Assembly (NCBI GenBank): GCA_903863885.1
Contig: CAIPEB010000020.1
Coordinates: 1 to 64,000, forward strand
Source: an uncultured Planctomycetaceae bacterium
GTDB lineage: Bacteria > Planctomycetota > Planctomycetia > Pirellulales > Pirellulaceae
DNA length: 64,000 nt
Direction: 5' to 3'
Part shown: positions 18,803-26,806 of the stretch, piece after piece
Numbering within the stretch: position 1 is the stretch's first letter
How the letters are laid out: every line of letters starts with the position of its first letter
Program-made: the position numbers and the translations under genes
Notes under the pieces: model-generated
The model's input: the letters and a program-made list of their open reading frames with translations, nothing else
What the model was told of the DNA's origin: nothing
Database searches by the model: none

Positions 18803-18827
18803 GGGGGCTCCACGGTGGGACGCCCCC
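18803..18827 (-). terminator. Bidirectional intrinsic terminator (sigma factor / metF)
   Basis: GGGGGC at 18803-18808 pairs with GCCCCC at 18822-18827, with extra pairing inside (TCCAC / GTGGGA with a bulge). On the minus strand the stem is followed by AGTCTTTTGTCC, 17 bp after the sigma factor stop. On the plus strand it is followed by TGCGTTTCTT, so it may end transcripts from both sides. Confidence 0.6.
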
Positions 18828-18843
18828 TGCGTTTCTTCGGCAA

Positions 18844-20493
18844 TCAGGTCGCATCGGCGGGAGCGTCGGTCATCGGCACCTCAACTCCATCCAGAAAACT
18901 GGCCAGGCTGCGGCAGCGGTAAGGCTGCTGGAGTTTCCGGACCGCTTTCGATTCGATCTGGCGAACCCGCTCGCGGGTGACCGAGAAGATCTTGCCAACT
19001 TCTTCGAGAGTGTACGAATACCCGTCGGCCAGGCCGTATCGCAGGCGGATGATCTCGCGTTCGCGATAGTTCAAGCTCTGCATCGCGTCTTCAATCCGGC
19101 TCTTCAGCGCTTCCTTGTTGGTGTCGTAGAGCGGATCGTCCTCGCGGTGATCCTCGACGAACTCGCCGAAATAGCTGTCGTCGTGATCGCCGACCGGCTG
19201 ATCCAGCGAAAGCGGCTGGCGCGACATCTTCATGATGCAGCGGGTGTCGTCGAGCGACAGCCGAGCGCGGCTGGCAGTTTCTTCCGGCGTGGGCTCGCGT
19301 CCCAGTTCCTGCACCAGATCGCGAGTCACCGTCCGGACCTTGCTCATCGTGTCGATCATGTGCACCGGCACCCGGATCGTTCGGCTCTGGTCGGCAATCG
19401 CCCGCGTGATCGCCTGGCGAATCCACCACGTCGCATACGTCGAGAACTTGTAGCCGCGGGCATACTCGAACTTGTCCACCGCACGCATCAGGCCGGTGTT
19501 GCCCTCCTGGATCAGATCCAGAAAGCTCAGGCCGCGATTGCGGTACTTCTTGGCGATCGACACTACGAGCCGCAGGTTGCCGGCCGACAAGTCGCGTTTG
19601 GCCGCGTCATACTCGTACCGGTACTCGTGCGTCCGAGACGTGCGGCGAGACAACGTGGCCGGACTCTCGAACGTGATCCGCATCAGGTAGCGGAGTTCCG
19701 CACACAACTCGGTTACTCCACGGCCCGCCACCGAGCCCAACAGCCTGGCTTCCGCGATCTGCCGCTTCAGCAGCGCCATCCGATCGGAAATCTCGATCAG
19801 CTTGTCGAACAGCGGCTGGAGACGGTTGGTCCGCAGATTCAGTTCTTCCACCAGACGCACGGCCTTGTTGCGACGAATTACCAACCGCCGCCATGCAGCC
19901 CGGCGAGCCCGCACCGGCTGCCGACCGTTGATCGCGACAAAGAAGTCGTGGCGATTCAGAGCCAGCAGATGGCGCAACGTCCGCAGGTTCGGCCCCAGCC
20001 GACGCATGATGTTCCGCTTCTCGGTCGTGTTGGTGACCGATACCTCGATCGTGCGATCCAGCCGCAATTCGCCGTCGCGGACTTTTTCCAGAGCACTGAC
20101 CGCGCCTTCCAGCACGTAGTCGGTGCCGAGCATGCTGTGACGATAACGGCGGCGAGTCCGCTCGATGCGTTTGGCCGAGTTGATTTCCTCCGGCCGCGAC
20201 AGCAATGGAATCTGGCCCATCTGCATCAGGTACATGCGGACCGGATCATCCGTTCCGCTGTCCAGCGTATCGGCCACCTCGACTTCCTGCTCTTCGTCGT
20301 GCTCGAACTCGTCGTCAAACCGCTCCTCCGTTCGCTCATGCGGAGTCTCGTCGTCTTCCGGAAACCCGTGGCCGCTCACATCGTCATGGCCGGTCATGTC
20401 GTCCGAGGCGAACCCTTCGCCTTTCTTCCAAGCACGCCCTCGTCGTTGGGGTTCGGTCCGGCTGCCAGCGGTCTTCGTGGTGATTTTGGCCAT
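18844..20493 (-). CDS. Principal-type RNA polymerase sigma-70 factor
   Basis: A 549-residue sigma-70 protein. The N-terminal 80 residues are acidic and low in complexity and do not look like region 1.1. Region 1.2 follows at about 83-112 ([21 protein letters not shown]). A helical non-conserved region runs to about 300. Region 2 includes [39 protein letters not shown] and [19 protein letters not shown]. Region 3 starts RTIRVPVHM. Region 4 carries [15 protein letters not shown] and a helix-turn-helix [25 protein letters not shown] precedes the ATG. It may be the housekeeping factor (RpoD/SigA) or a close paralogue. Planctomycetes often have several, so no symbol is given. Confidence 0.92.
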   Translation of the reverse strand: MAKITTKTAGSRTEPQRRGRAWKKGEGFASDDMTGHDDVSGHGFPEDDETPHERTEERFDDEFEHDEEQEVEVADTLDSGTDDPVRMYLMQMGQIPLLSRPEEINSAKRIERTRRRYRHSMLGTDYVLEGAVSALEKVRDGELRLDRTIEVSVTNTTEKRNIMRRLGPNLRTLRHLLALNRHDFFVAINGRQPVRARRAAWRRLVIRRNKAVRLVEELNLRTNRLQPLFDKLIEISDRMALLKRQIAEARLLGSVAGRGVTELCAELRYLMRITFESPATLSRRTSRTHEYRYEYDAAKRDLSAGNLRLVVSIAKKYRNRGLSFLDLIQEGNTGLMRAVDKFEYARGYKFSTYATWWIRQAITRAIADQSRTIRVPVHMIDTMSKVRTVTRDLVQELGREPTPEETASRARLSLDDTRCIMKMSRQPLSLDQPVGDHDDSYFGEFVEDHREDDPLYDTNKEALKSRIEDAMQSLNYREREIIRLRYGLADGYSYTLEEVGKIFSVTRERVRQIESKAVRKLQQPYRCRSLASFLDGVEVPMTDAPADAT

Positions 20494-20787
20494 GTTGCGG
20501 TTCCTGGTTGCGATGCGTGCCCTTGTCGATCACAGGCGTCCTGATGGGATCAACCTTTAAGCAGCCGCAGTGCCAAACCAGCAACCTGACCGGCGATTTC
20601 CTCCCAAACCATTGGAAATTAACACTTTGCGCGTTTTTTTGGTTTTCTTTTGGGAAGTTGCCGTGTTGCTGCAAATCAACACATGGTGAGCGCGCACAAC
20701 ATCACACGCAGCAATCGTGGCGAAACGGACGTTGCCCGGGGCGAGGGAGCAACGAAGCGACACATCCCCGTGGGCGGCTAGACGACG
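20494..20787. other. Intergenic region upstream of the sigma factor gene
   Basis: 294 bp without a gene. It holds the most AT-rich patch nearby (about 20620-20660, with runs of T and A), which probably carries the sigma gene promoter on the minus strand. No clean -35/-10 pair could be fixed. Confidence 0.5.
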
Positions 20788-21294
20788 TCAGATGCAGCCG
20801 GGGCGCCGGGCCTGAAGTTCGCGGGTCAACTGGTCCGCGATATCGCGGAACACGTGCGAGTGGGTTCCGGGAAGTTCGGCCAGCGCCAGGTGGGAATCGA
20901 CGATGTGCTGGCCGAATTCAATCTCGGCAGGCTGTTGAGCCGTCAGCGTCACGAAGGCGCCGATGGAATCCGGCGCCGACGGTACCAGTCGCAACACGGA
21001 ATCCAGCCGGGTCTTAGCCAGCAGCCGTTGCCGGGCGTCCTCGTCCACAATAACCGTGAACTGCGCCCCCGACTTGATCAAAGTCCGCTGGGACGTGAGC
21101 AAACATCCGAGGAATGTGCTGTCCATATACAGACAGGGTCGGACGTCGATCGCGATCGTTGTTTGCGGGCAATCAGCCAGCGCCTGAGCGACAAATCTCG
21201 ACAGCGCCGGACTTTGCTTCAGCGTGGCGTGACCTTCCACACGAACCAGATATCCATTGGCCGTACGTGCGATTTCGACCAGGCATTTCCGCAT
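20788..21294 (-). CDS. STAS-domain protein (anti-sigma factor antagonist-like)
   Basis: A 168-residue protein whose first 100 residues form a STAS domain: GYLVRVEGHATLKQSPAL, then IAIDVRPCLYMDSTFLGCLL, with the phosphorylatable serine/threonine at S59/T60, then FTVIVDEDARQRLLAKTRLD. The remaining 65 residues (AEIEFGQHIVDSHLALAELPG) are an unassigned helical tail. GGAGGAG sits seven bases before the ATG, a strong ribosome-binding site. It follows a 32-codon membrane peptide gene by 17 bp and precedes the sigma factor gene on the same strand by 294 bp. Control of a sigma factor or of another partner-switch output is plausible; no cognate kinase is in the window. Confidence 0.85.
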   Translation of the reverse strand: MRKCLVEIARTANGYLVRVEGHATLKQSPALSRFVAQALADCPQTTIAIDVRPCLYMDSTFLGCLLTSQRTLIKSGAQFTVIVDEDARQRLLAKTRLDSVLRLVPSAPDSIGAFVTLTAQQPAEIEFGQHIVDSHLALAELPGTHSHVFRDIADQLTRELQARRPGCI

Positions 21295-21311
21295 GGAAGT
21301 CTCCTCCCGTT

Positions 21312-21410
21312 TCAGCTACGGCGCCGCAAGAAGCCGAACACCTGTGCCAGCACGAGGATAAAGGCGGCAAGACAACCGATATAGACCGCCATCTTTATCA
21401 AATCGGACAT
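21312..21410 (-). CDS. 32-residue single-pass membrane peptide
   Basis: A small frame coding for 32 residues: MSDLIKMAVYIG, a hydrophobic stretch CLAAFILVLAQVFGFL, and a basic end RRRS. This is a textbook short membrane anchor with positive residues on the cytoplasmic side. It lies 17 bp upstream of the STAS gene on the same strand. The ribosome-binding site is weak (GGGGCC). No homologue is recognised. It could be a membrane tether for the STAS protein, or a leader peptide. Confidence 0.5.
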   Translation of the reverse strand: MSDLIKMAVYIGCLAAFILVLAQVFGFLRRRS

Positions 21411-21496
21411 GTCATCGGCCCCGCTTGCCCGTAATTCAGCGAATCCCCGTAATTCGGTGAGTGATTAAATCCTCAGGCCCGACATTCTGGCACGGA

Positions 21497-21538
21497 CGGC
21501 ATTGATCGACAACATCGATTGCTTGAGGCTCAATGCCG
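21497..21538. other. Inverted repeat CGGCATTGA ... TCAATGCCG
   Basis: Perfect 9-bp arms at 21497-21505 and 21530-21538, with TCGA-CAACA-TCGA also inverted inside the loop. It lies between the epmA stop (21611) and the micropeptide start (21410), both on the minus strand. It may be a terminator without a U-tract, or an operator. Confidence 0.5.
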
Positions 21539-21540
21539 GC

Positions 21541-21568
21541 AGGAGGCCACGGATTCACACGGATGAAG
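21541..21568 (+). repeat. Dispersed 'GGCCACGGAT' repeat, copy 4
   Basis: AGGAGGCCACGGAT followed by TCACACGGATGAAG, downstream of epmA. Same orientation as the other three copies regardless of the direction of the neighbouring genes. Confidence 0.85.
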
Positions 21569-21610
21569 ACTCGTTACTCCAGCCGTCCCTCGGACCCCAG
21601 ACTCCCGCCT

Positions 21611-22600
21611 CTATGCACGGTCGATCGGAAAAGGCATGACTTCGTGAATGTACCGGGAACCGATTAGGGCCATGAGCAGTCGATCGAAGCCGAGGGCGAC
21701 GCCCGCGCATCGCGGCAGCCCGTGGCGCATTGCGTCGAGCAACCGGCTCTCCTCGGGCAGGCAATACTTGCCGCAGGCAGCCCGCTGGGCGTTGGCTTCG
21801 CGGTTCCGCTTTTCCAACAACTGCGAGTCGAGCAATTCGTGGTAGCCGTTGGCCAATTCAACGCCGCGGTAATACAACTCAAACCGTTCGGCCACTGGCG
21901 GGTCGTCTTCGCGCACGCGGGCCAGCGCGGCCTGGCTCGCCGGATAGTCGAAGAGGATCAGCGGGCGCTGCGTGCCGAGTTGCGGCTCCACAAGCTCAGC
22001 AAGCAGAAGATTCAACCACTCGTCGCGCGACGAGTCGGCCATGCTCCGCGGCACATCGATTCCACTTGCGAGAGCTGCTCGACGCAGCTCGCCGGCGGAT
22101 GCCCGATGGGGATCGACACCCACGTGCCGGACAAACGCTTCGCGGTAGGTGCATTGATCGACGGCCGGCACATCCAACATCTCGCAGGCCAGTTCGCCGA
22201 GAAGCTCCATGCCCTCGCGCAGGCCGTCGCCTACACGATACCACTCGACCATGGTGAACTCAGGGTTGTGCCGATCCCCTTGTTCCCCGCCGCGAAAAGC
22301 GTGCGTGATCTGGTAGATCCGCTCGGCTCCGGCGGCCAGCAGACGCTTCATCGCGAACTCGGGTGACGTCTGCAGCCATAGCGTCTGCCCGACATCCGGT
22401 TGAGTCGGATCGGAAAAGACCGTGACACGCAGCGGATCGATGTTCAGATCAACCACCGCGTCGTGCGAAAGCAGCGGCGTGTCCACCTCAATGAACCCGC
22501 GGTCGTCGAAGAACGAACGCAGGCGTTTGCGCAGCGCATGGCGCAGCGCAAGCACCGACAGGGCTGCCGTCGGCTGAAAATCGGCGGGGTCTTTGTCCAC
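21611..22600 (-). CDS. epmA: EF-P (R)-beta-lysine ligase
   Basis: A 329-residue class II lysyl-tRNA-synthetase paralogue without an anticodon-binding domain, which attaches (R)-beta-lysine to EF-P. Motif 2 (HNPEFTMVEWYR) and motif 3 (GVALGFDRLLMAL) are present, and the length fits E. coli EpmA. The start is GTG at 22600, sharing one base with the efp stop (TAGTG), which implies translational coupling. The much longer in-frame extension lies inside efp in another frame and is not real. It sits directly downstream of its substrate gene, efp. Confidence 0.94.
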   Translation of the reverse strand: MDKDPADFQPTAALSVLALRHALRKRLRSFFDDRGFIEVDTPLLSHDAVVDLNIDPLRVTVFSDPTQPDVGQTLWLQTSPEFAMKRLLAAGAERIYQITHAFRGGEQGDRHNPEFTMVEWYRVGDGLREGMELLGELACEMLDVPAVDQCTYREAFVRHVGVDPHRASAGELRRAALASGIDVPRSMADSSRDEWLNLLLAELVEPQLGTQRPLILFDYPASQAALARVREDDPPVAERFELYYRGVELANGYHELLDSQLLEKRNREANAQRAACGKYCLPEESRLLDAMRHGLPRCAGVALGFDRLLMALIGSRYIHEVMPFPIDRA

Positions 22601-23169
22601 TAGTTGCTTACGCGTTCGACATAAGCGCCGGTACGCGTGTCGATCTTGATGACGTTTCCTTCCTTGAGGAACGCCGGGCCCAAGAACTCTGCACCCGTCT
22701 CGACCTTCACGGACTTGGTCACATTCGTAGCCGTATCGCCCTTGGCTCCGGGCTCGCATTCCACCACCTTCAACTCGACATGGTTGGGCGGTGACATGAT
22801 GATCGGCTGACCGTTGTAGAGAACCATCGAGCATGGCAGGCCTTCCTTAAGATACTTCCAGGAGTCGCCAACCTGCTCGGCACTCAATTCGTACTGATCG
22901 TACGTCGCGTTGTCCATGAAAACGAACGTGTCGCCCTGCCGGTAGAGATACTGCGAAGCGATTTCCTCGACATCGGCCGATTCGAGCGAGTCGCCCCCTT
23001 TGTAGGTGCGATCGAGCACGGTCCCGCGGATCAGGTTCCGCAGCTTGCATTTGTAAAGAGCGTTGCCTTTGCCGGGTTTGACGAAGTTCATTTCAATCAT
23101 CAAATACGGCTCGCCCTCGATCTGAACCTTCAGGCCTTTGCGAAAGTCACTTGTCTTGTATGTGCCCAC
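22600..23169 (-). CDS. efp: Translation elongation factor P
   Basis: A 189-residue EF-P that relieves ribosome stalling at polyproline stretches. The loop KPGKGNA has Lys at position 34, exactly the residue that EpmA/EpmB modify in E. coli. The N-terminal KOW-like domain (MGTYKTSDFRKGLKVQIEGEP) and two OB domains follow; the end GNVIKIDTRTGAYVERV is canonical. It is followed without a gap by epmA, and epmB is divergent 208 bp away. Confidence 0.97.
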   Translation of the reverse strand: MGTYKTSDFRKGLKVQIEGEPYLMIEMNFVKPGKGNALYKCKLRNLIRGTVLDRTYKGGDSLESADVEEIASQYLYRQGDTFVFMDNATYDQYELSAEQVGDSWKYLKEGLPCSMVLYNGQPIIMSPPNHVELKVVECEPGAKGDTATNVTKSVKVETGAEFLGPAFLKEGNVIKIDTRTGAYVERVSN

Positions 23170-23377
23170 GTCAAGTTCCCTACTACGCTTCCCAACCCAT
23201 GACCATTATGCTACCCGACAGAGTCATTGTTCGACTCTGCTGACTGTTCCAATCCGGTCTGCGGTCTGTGCCTGCCAATTCGCTGGCCGGCTATCGTCCC
23301 CAGTCGTTTTTTGGACTTCCCCGCACACTCCGAGGCCCGACCGTACCTGTTACCCGGCAGCACGATCGTCGCAACCG

Positions 23378-24397
23378 ATGGCAATTGTAACTTCTTCCTC
23401 AGATTCTGTCCGCGCCGCTCTGCCTCGCTGGCAGGATGCGGTCCGGACCGCCATCCGCGACGCTGCTGAACTCTGCGATCGCCTGCATCTGCCCGTCGCC
23501 CTCAGGGAGGCGGCGGTCGAAGCCGGTCGTTCGTTTCGGCTGTTTGTCCCGCAGGCATTTGTCGCCAAAATGCGGCTCGGCGACCCGGCCGACCCCCTAC
23601 TCCGGCAGGTCTTGCCGCTGCCCGACGAACTGGCGGACGTAGCGGGCTACACCCGGGACCCCGTGGGAGACCGGCAGGCCTCGACTGCTCCAGGCTTGCT
23701 GCAGAAATATAGCGGGCGGGCCCTTCTTGTCACAACGGGGGCTTGCGCCGTCCACTGCCGCTACTGCTTTCGACGGCACTTTCCGTATTCGGAGGCTCCG
23801 CATTCGCTGGCCCAATGGCAGCCCGCGCTGGACCAGATCGCCAGCGATCCCACAGTCCACGAAGTCATCCTGAGCGGCGGTGATCCTCTGATGCTGACCG
23901 ATGCCCAGCTGGCTCAACTGGCCGAACAAATTGCCGCCATCCCCAGCGTCCGTCGCCTGCGAATCCACACGCGTCTGCCCGTTATGATCCCCGAACGGGT
24001 CACGCCGGATCTGGTTCGAATGTTGCGGGATTCTCGGCTCACCCCGCTGGTCGTCGTGCATGCCAACCACCCGCGCGAACTGGATCGCGACGTGGCCGAT
24101 GCGATCGCCGCGCTGATTCAAGGCGGCATCCCCGTGCTGAACCAGTCCGTGCTGCTGCGCGGAATCAACGACGATCTGGCAACGCTCGTCGAATTGTCGG
24201 AACGACTGATCGATCTCCGCGTGATGCCTTATTACCTGCACCAGATGGACCGAGTTGCCGGCGCGGCCCACATGACAGTGCCCGAATCAACAGGCCGCGA
24301 ACTTGTGGCTCAGATGCGCCGTCACCTGCCCGGATTTGCCGTCCCTCTGTACGTTCGCGAAGAACCGTCGGCGCCCCACAAACTGCCGTTGGGATGA
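23378..24397 (+). CDS. epmB: EF-P lysine 2,3-aminomutase-type radical SAM enzyme
   Basis: A 339-residue radical SAM, PLP-dependent enzyme that converts lysine to beta-lysine for EF-P. The cluster motif is C123-x3-C127-x2-C130 in GACAVHCRYCFRRHFPY. SGGDPLMLTD, RLRIHTRLPVMIPER, LNQSVLLRGINDD and VMPYYLHQMD match E. coli EpmB closely. The start at 23378 gives MAIVTS, similar to the MAHIVTL of E. coli; upstream codons back to 23138 lack family similarity. It is short and lacks the C-terminal tetramer region of catabolic lysine aminomutases. Divergent from efp-epmA. Confidence 0.93.
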   Translation: MAIVTSSSDSVRAALPRWQDAVRTAIRDAAELCDRLHLPVALREAAVEAGRSFRLFVPQAFVAKMRLGDPADPLLRQVLPLPDELADVAGYTRDPVGDRQASTAPGLLQKYSGRALLVTTGACAVHCRYCFRRHFPYSEAPHSLAQWQPALDQIASDPTVHEVILSGGDPLMLTDAQLAQLAEQIAAIPSVRRLRIHTRLPVMIPERVTPDLVRMLRDSRLTPLVVVHANHPRELDRDVADAIAALIQGGIPVLNQSVLLRGINDDLATLVELSERLIDLRVMPYYLHQMDRVAGAAHMTVPESTGRELVAQMRRHLPGFAVPLYVREEPSAPHKLPLG

Positions 24398-24398
24398 G

Positions 24399-24471
24399 GG
24401 AGTCGGGAGTCTGGAGTCTGGAGTCTGGAGCAACACAAAACCGGCATCTGGTATCCGGCATCCGGTATCCC
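24399..24471. repeat. Two heptamer repeats side by side (GGAGTCT and CYGGYAT)
   Basis: GGAGTCG and three GGAGTCT units run from 24399 to 24426. After a short gap come four units of the left-edge heptamer at 24441-24468 (CCGGCAT, CTGGTAT, CCGGCAT, CCGGTAT). Both units have the form GGNNTCY when read in register. They fill the convergent gap between epmB and the SenB-like gene. Short GGAGTC(T/C) pieces recur at 27642-27661 and 59433-59453. Confidence 0.85.
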
Positions 24472-24485
24472 GTCGGCCAGCCCCG

Positions 24486-25457
24486 TCAGGTCGAGCCGCA
24501 GGCTTCCCAGAGAAACTCACCGAGCAGGTTATCCCAGTCGCGTCTTTCGCGGGCGGGATCGACCAGTTTGGCCCGCTCGCGGCAATGGTCGCACAACGAC
24601 TGATAGAAGATCGGCTCCGTCTCGGCCCGCACCAGCAACTCAGCCAGCGCGCCAGTGTCGCCGACGGGAAAGTATCCGGGATAATCCGCCCCCAACATTC
24701 CCACGTTGCCCGAGATGCGGGAGGCCAGGACCGGGACGTCCGCCGCGAGAGCTTCCGAAACCGCGTTCGCTCCGCCTTCGATCCGCGAACTCATGACAAG
24801 CAGGCGTGATCGGGCGAGCCGCTGCTGCGTGCGACCGCGCGACATTTCGCCCAGCCACTGGTACCGCGGATTGACCTTCATCTCCCGCTGAGCACGCGTC
24901 TGCCAAGTCGGTTCCATTGCCATGCCGAGGTGCACAACGCGAATCCGGGATGAGGCGGGCAGGCGGCGAGCAGCCATTGCTGCACGAAGCGGGTCTTTTT
25001 CCGCACGCAGATGCCCGATGACGCAAACCTCGAAGCACTGCTTCAATGGATCGGGCCGGCGAGCGGGGGGGACGGCCGACTGATAAATCACGCGCGACTT
25101 GTGGGCCAGGCGTCGGGGGAGGCGCGCCAATCCGTCCAACTGCAACAATAGCAGCCGAGATGCGAACTCCAGCGAAGCTCGCGCCGAACGACTCCTCTCG
25201 AGATCCCGATACAGGTCCGTTCCTGTCAGCACAACGATCATCGGCGATGCCGGATGCTGATGCCTGTATCGGCGTATGACTGCCGCGTTGCGACGTGCAT
25301 GCAGCACGACCAGCACATCACATGGCTCGTTGGTGTACTCGGATTGCACTTCGACCTTGTGCCCAAGTTCCTTGAGCATGCGACGCCAGCGGAACGCCGT
25401 AACGTTGTTGCCGCTGTGGCGACTCGGGCGCGGAGGCGTGATGATCAGGACGTGCAT
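24486..25457 (-). CDS. SenB-type glycosyltransferase (TIGR04348 family)
   Basis: A 323-residue GT-B-like glycosyltransferase. By memory of the family it matches the TIGR04348 group, members of which include the selenosugar synthase SenB of selenoneine biosynthesis. Characteristic stretches are LTGTDLYRDL (77-86), FEVCVIGHLRAEKDP (142-156), ASSRIRVVHLG (168-178) and SSRIEGGANAVSEALA (223-238), then YPGYFPVGDTGALAELL. The ATG at 25457 gives the family start MHVLIITPPRPS; the extension to 25739 is unrelated. SenA- and SenC-like genes are not adjacent, so selenoneine production cannot be concluded, and a sulfur or other sugar-transfer role is possible. Confidence 0.75.
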   Translation of the reverse strand: MHVLIITPPRPSRHSGNNVTAFRWRRMLKELGHKVEVQSEYTNEPCDVLVVLHARRNAAVIRRYRHQHPASPMIVVLTGTDLYRDLERSRSARASLEFASRLLLLQLDGLARLPRRLAHKSRVIYQSAVPPARRPDPLKQCFEVCVIGHLRAEKDPLRAAMAARRLPASSRIRVVHLGMAMEPTWQTRAQREMKVNPRYQWLGEMSRGRTQQRLARSRLLVMSSRIEGGANAVSEALAADVPVLASRISGNVGMLGADYPGYFPVGDTGALAELLVRAETEPIFYQSLCDHCRERAKLVDPARERRDWDNLLGEFLWEACGST

Positions 25458-25818
25458 GTCGAGTGCTAGCAACTCAGAGTATTCACGCGACGCAGAGTCG
25501 TCCTGCGTTACACCTGCAATGCAACCGGGATTTCGGGTGATCGGGACACATTCCAGATTATCCAAGCTCACGCGTTTCGATGCCAGACAAGTTTTGAGGC
25601 TATCGGTCTTCGTAAGCGCCGGCGAGTCTAACGTCGCGGATCGACCGGTGTGGACTTTGGTAGGGAAGATGCCGATGAATCCGAAAGCACCACTTGTGTC
25701 GGCGATTTCACGCTTGCCGTCCGGGCTGCGTCGCACCATTGAGCCGACTCAGCTCGCGCGTGCATCGTGCAAACCAGCACCGGCGCACCCCTTCACTCCT
25801 TGAAAACGAGAGCGTTCC
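25458..25818. other. Divergent intergenic region, 361 bp
   Basis: No gene, clear promoter or repeat was recognised. It must contain the start signals of the SenB-like gene (minus) and the exported protein gene at 25819 (plus). Confidence 0.5.
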
Positions 25819-26787
25819 ATGAGGAAACATCTCTACCTGCTCTATGCGATACCTGGCGCGATTCTGATGACAGCCGGTCTGGCATCAATTTCGGCGGCCG
25901 AGACAGCCGTGCGTCCGGTTGTGCCGGGAACGGGCATTCGCATCGAGGAGTTGGGGGACGACTTCGAGGATGCCGACTGGGAGTGGAATCACAACTGGCC
26001 CAAGAGCAGCCAGAACCTGAACGACGTCGCCAACAAGCCGACAGGCGAGTCGGAGAATGGCCGCTGGTACGAGGGGATCAAGCGAGGCCATCCGGACTAC
26101 ATTAAACGGGTCCCGACTCCCGAAGGCGGGTTACCGGGCAGCGAGGGCTCGCTGCTCCTGCGATCTCTGTACACGGGAGTCCCGTACAAGCCGAGCTATC
26201 GCCAGCAGCAGGACGATTTCGTCCTGGACGTGATGTACAACCTGCACGGCGCGATCCCCGTGGATCGGACGCCCAGCGTCGTGGCCCGCGTATTCCTGCC
26301 GCCGGTGGACAAGTGGGAGAACCGCACCGGATGCCATTTCGCATTCCGCTGCGCGCTGGACACCACGGTCCGCGAGGTTTCACGCGGCCTGTTCGCCACC
26401 GAGTCGCTCAAGTCCGAGATTTTCTATCCCGGGATGTTTATCGACTTCGAGGCCAAGGAACAAAGCGGTCGCGACTACGATACGGCCTCAATACGCATCC
26501 GCGGCAACGAAAAAGACAACGACTACACGGCCAAGCAGGTCGAGGTTACTGGCTGGTGGACGATGGGCATCTCGGTGACTCCGGACGGTAGGGTGCATTT
26601 CTATGCACGCCCCGGCATCGAGGACCTGACGCCCCGGGATCGCATCGCGTCGCACATGGCGCAAGGCTACCGCGCGGAGAACTTCCGCTCGGCGTTCTTC
26701 AACGTCGTCAACGGCGACGACGGCAAGACCTGGTCGACCGAGTGGATCGTCGACGACACGATGGTCTATGTCGTAAAGAAACTGTGA
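25819..26787 (+). CDS. Exported protein of unknown function
   Basis: A 322-residue protein with a signal peptide at about residues 1-27 (YAIPGAILMTAGLASISAAE). The mature part is rich in aromatic and charged residues and looks like a single beta-rich globular domain (DDFEDADWEWNHNWPKSSQN near the start; EVTGWWTMGISVTPDGRVHFYARPG near residues 245-270; WIVDDTMVYVV at the end). The middle resembles a lectin or laminin-G-like jelly roll in its strand pattern, but no family is recognised with confidence. It converges on a DUF1080 gene, itself a jelly-roll family, 19 bp away. Confidence 0.75.
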   Translation: MRKHLYLLYAIPGAILMTAGLASISAAETAVRPVVPGTGIRIEELGDDFEDADWEWNHNWPKSSQNLNDVANKPTGESENGRWYEGIKRGHPDYIKRVPTPEGGLPGSEGSLLLRSLYTGVPYKPSYRQQQDDFVLDVMYNLHGAIPVDRTPSVVARVFLPPVDKWENRTGCHFAFRCALDTTVREVSRGLFATESLKSEIFYPGMFIDFEAKEQSGRDYDTASIRIRGNEKDNDYTAKQVEVTGWWTMGISVTPDGRVHFYARPGIEDLTPRDRIASHMAQGYRAENFRSAFFNVVNGDDGKTWSTEWIVDDTMVYVVKKL

Positions 26788-26806
26788 CCTGCGGCGCCGG
26801 CAGGCG

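Noticed and set aside
22601-22834. N-terminal extension of epmA
   Set aside because: It lies entirely within efp in another frame; the family-like protein begins at the GTG at 22600.
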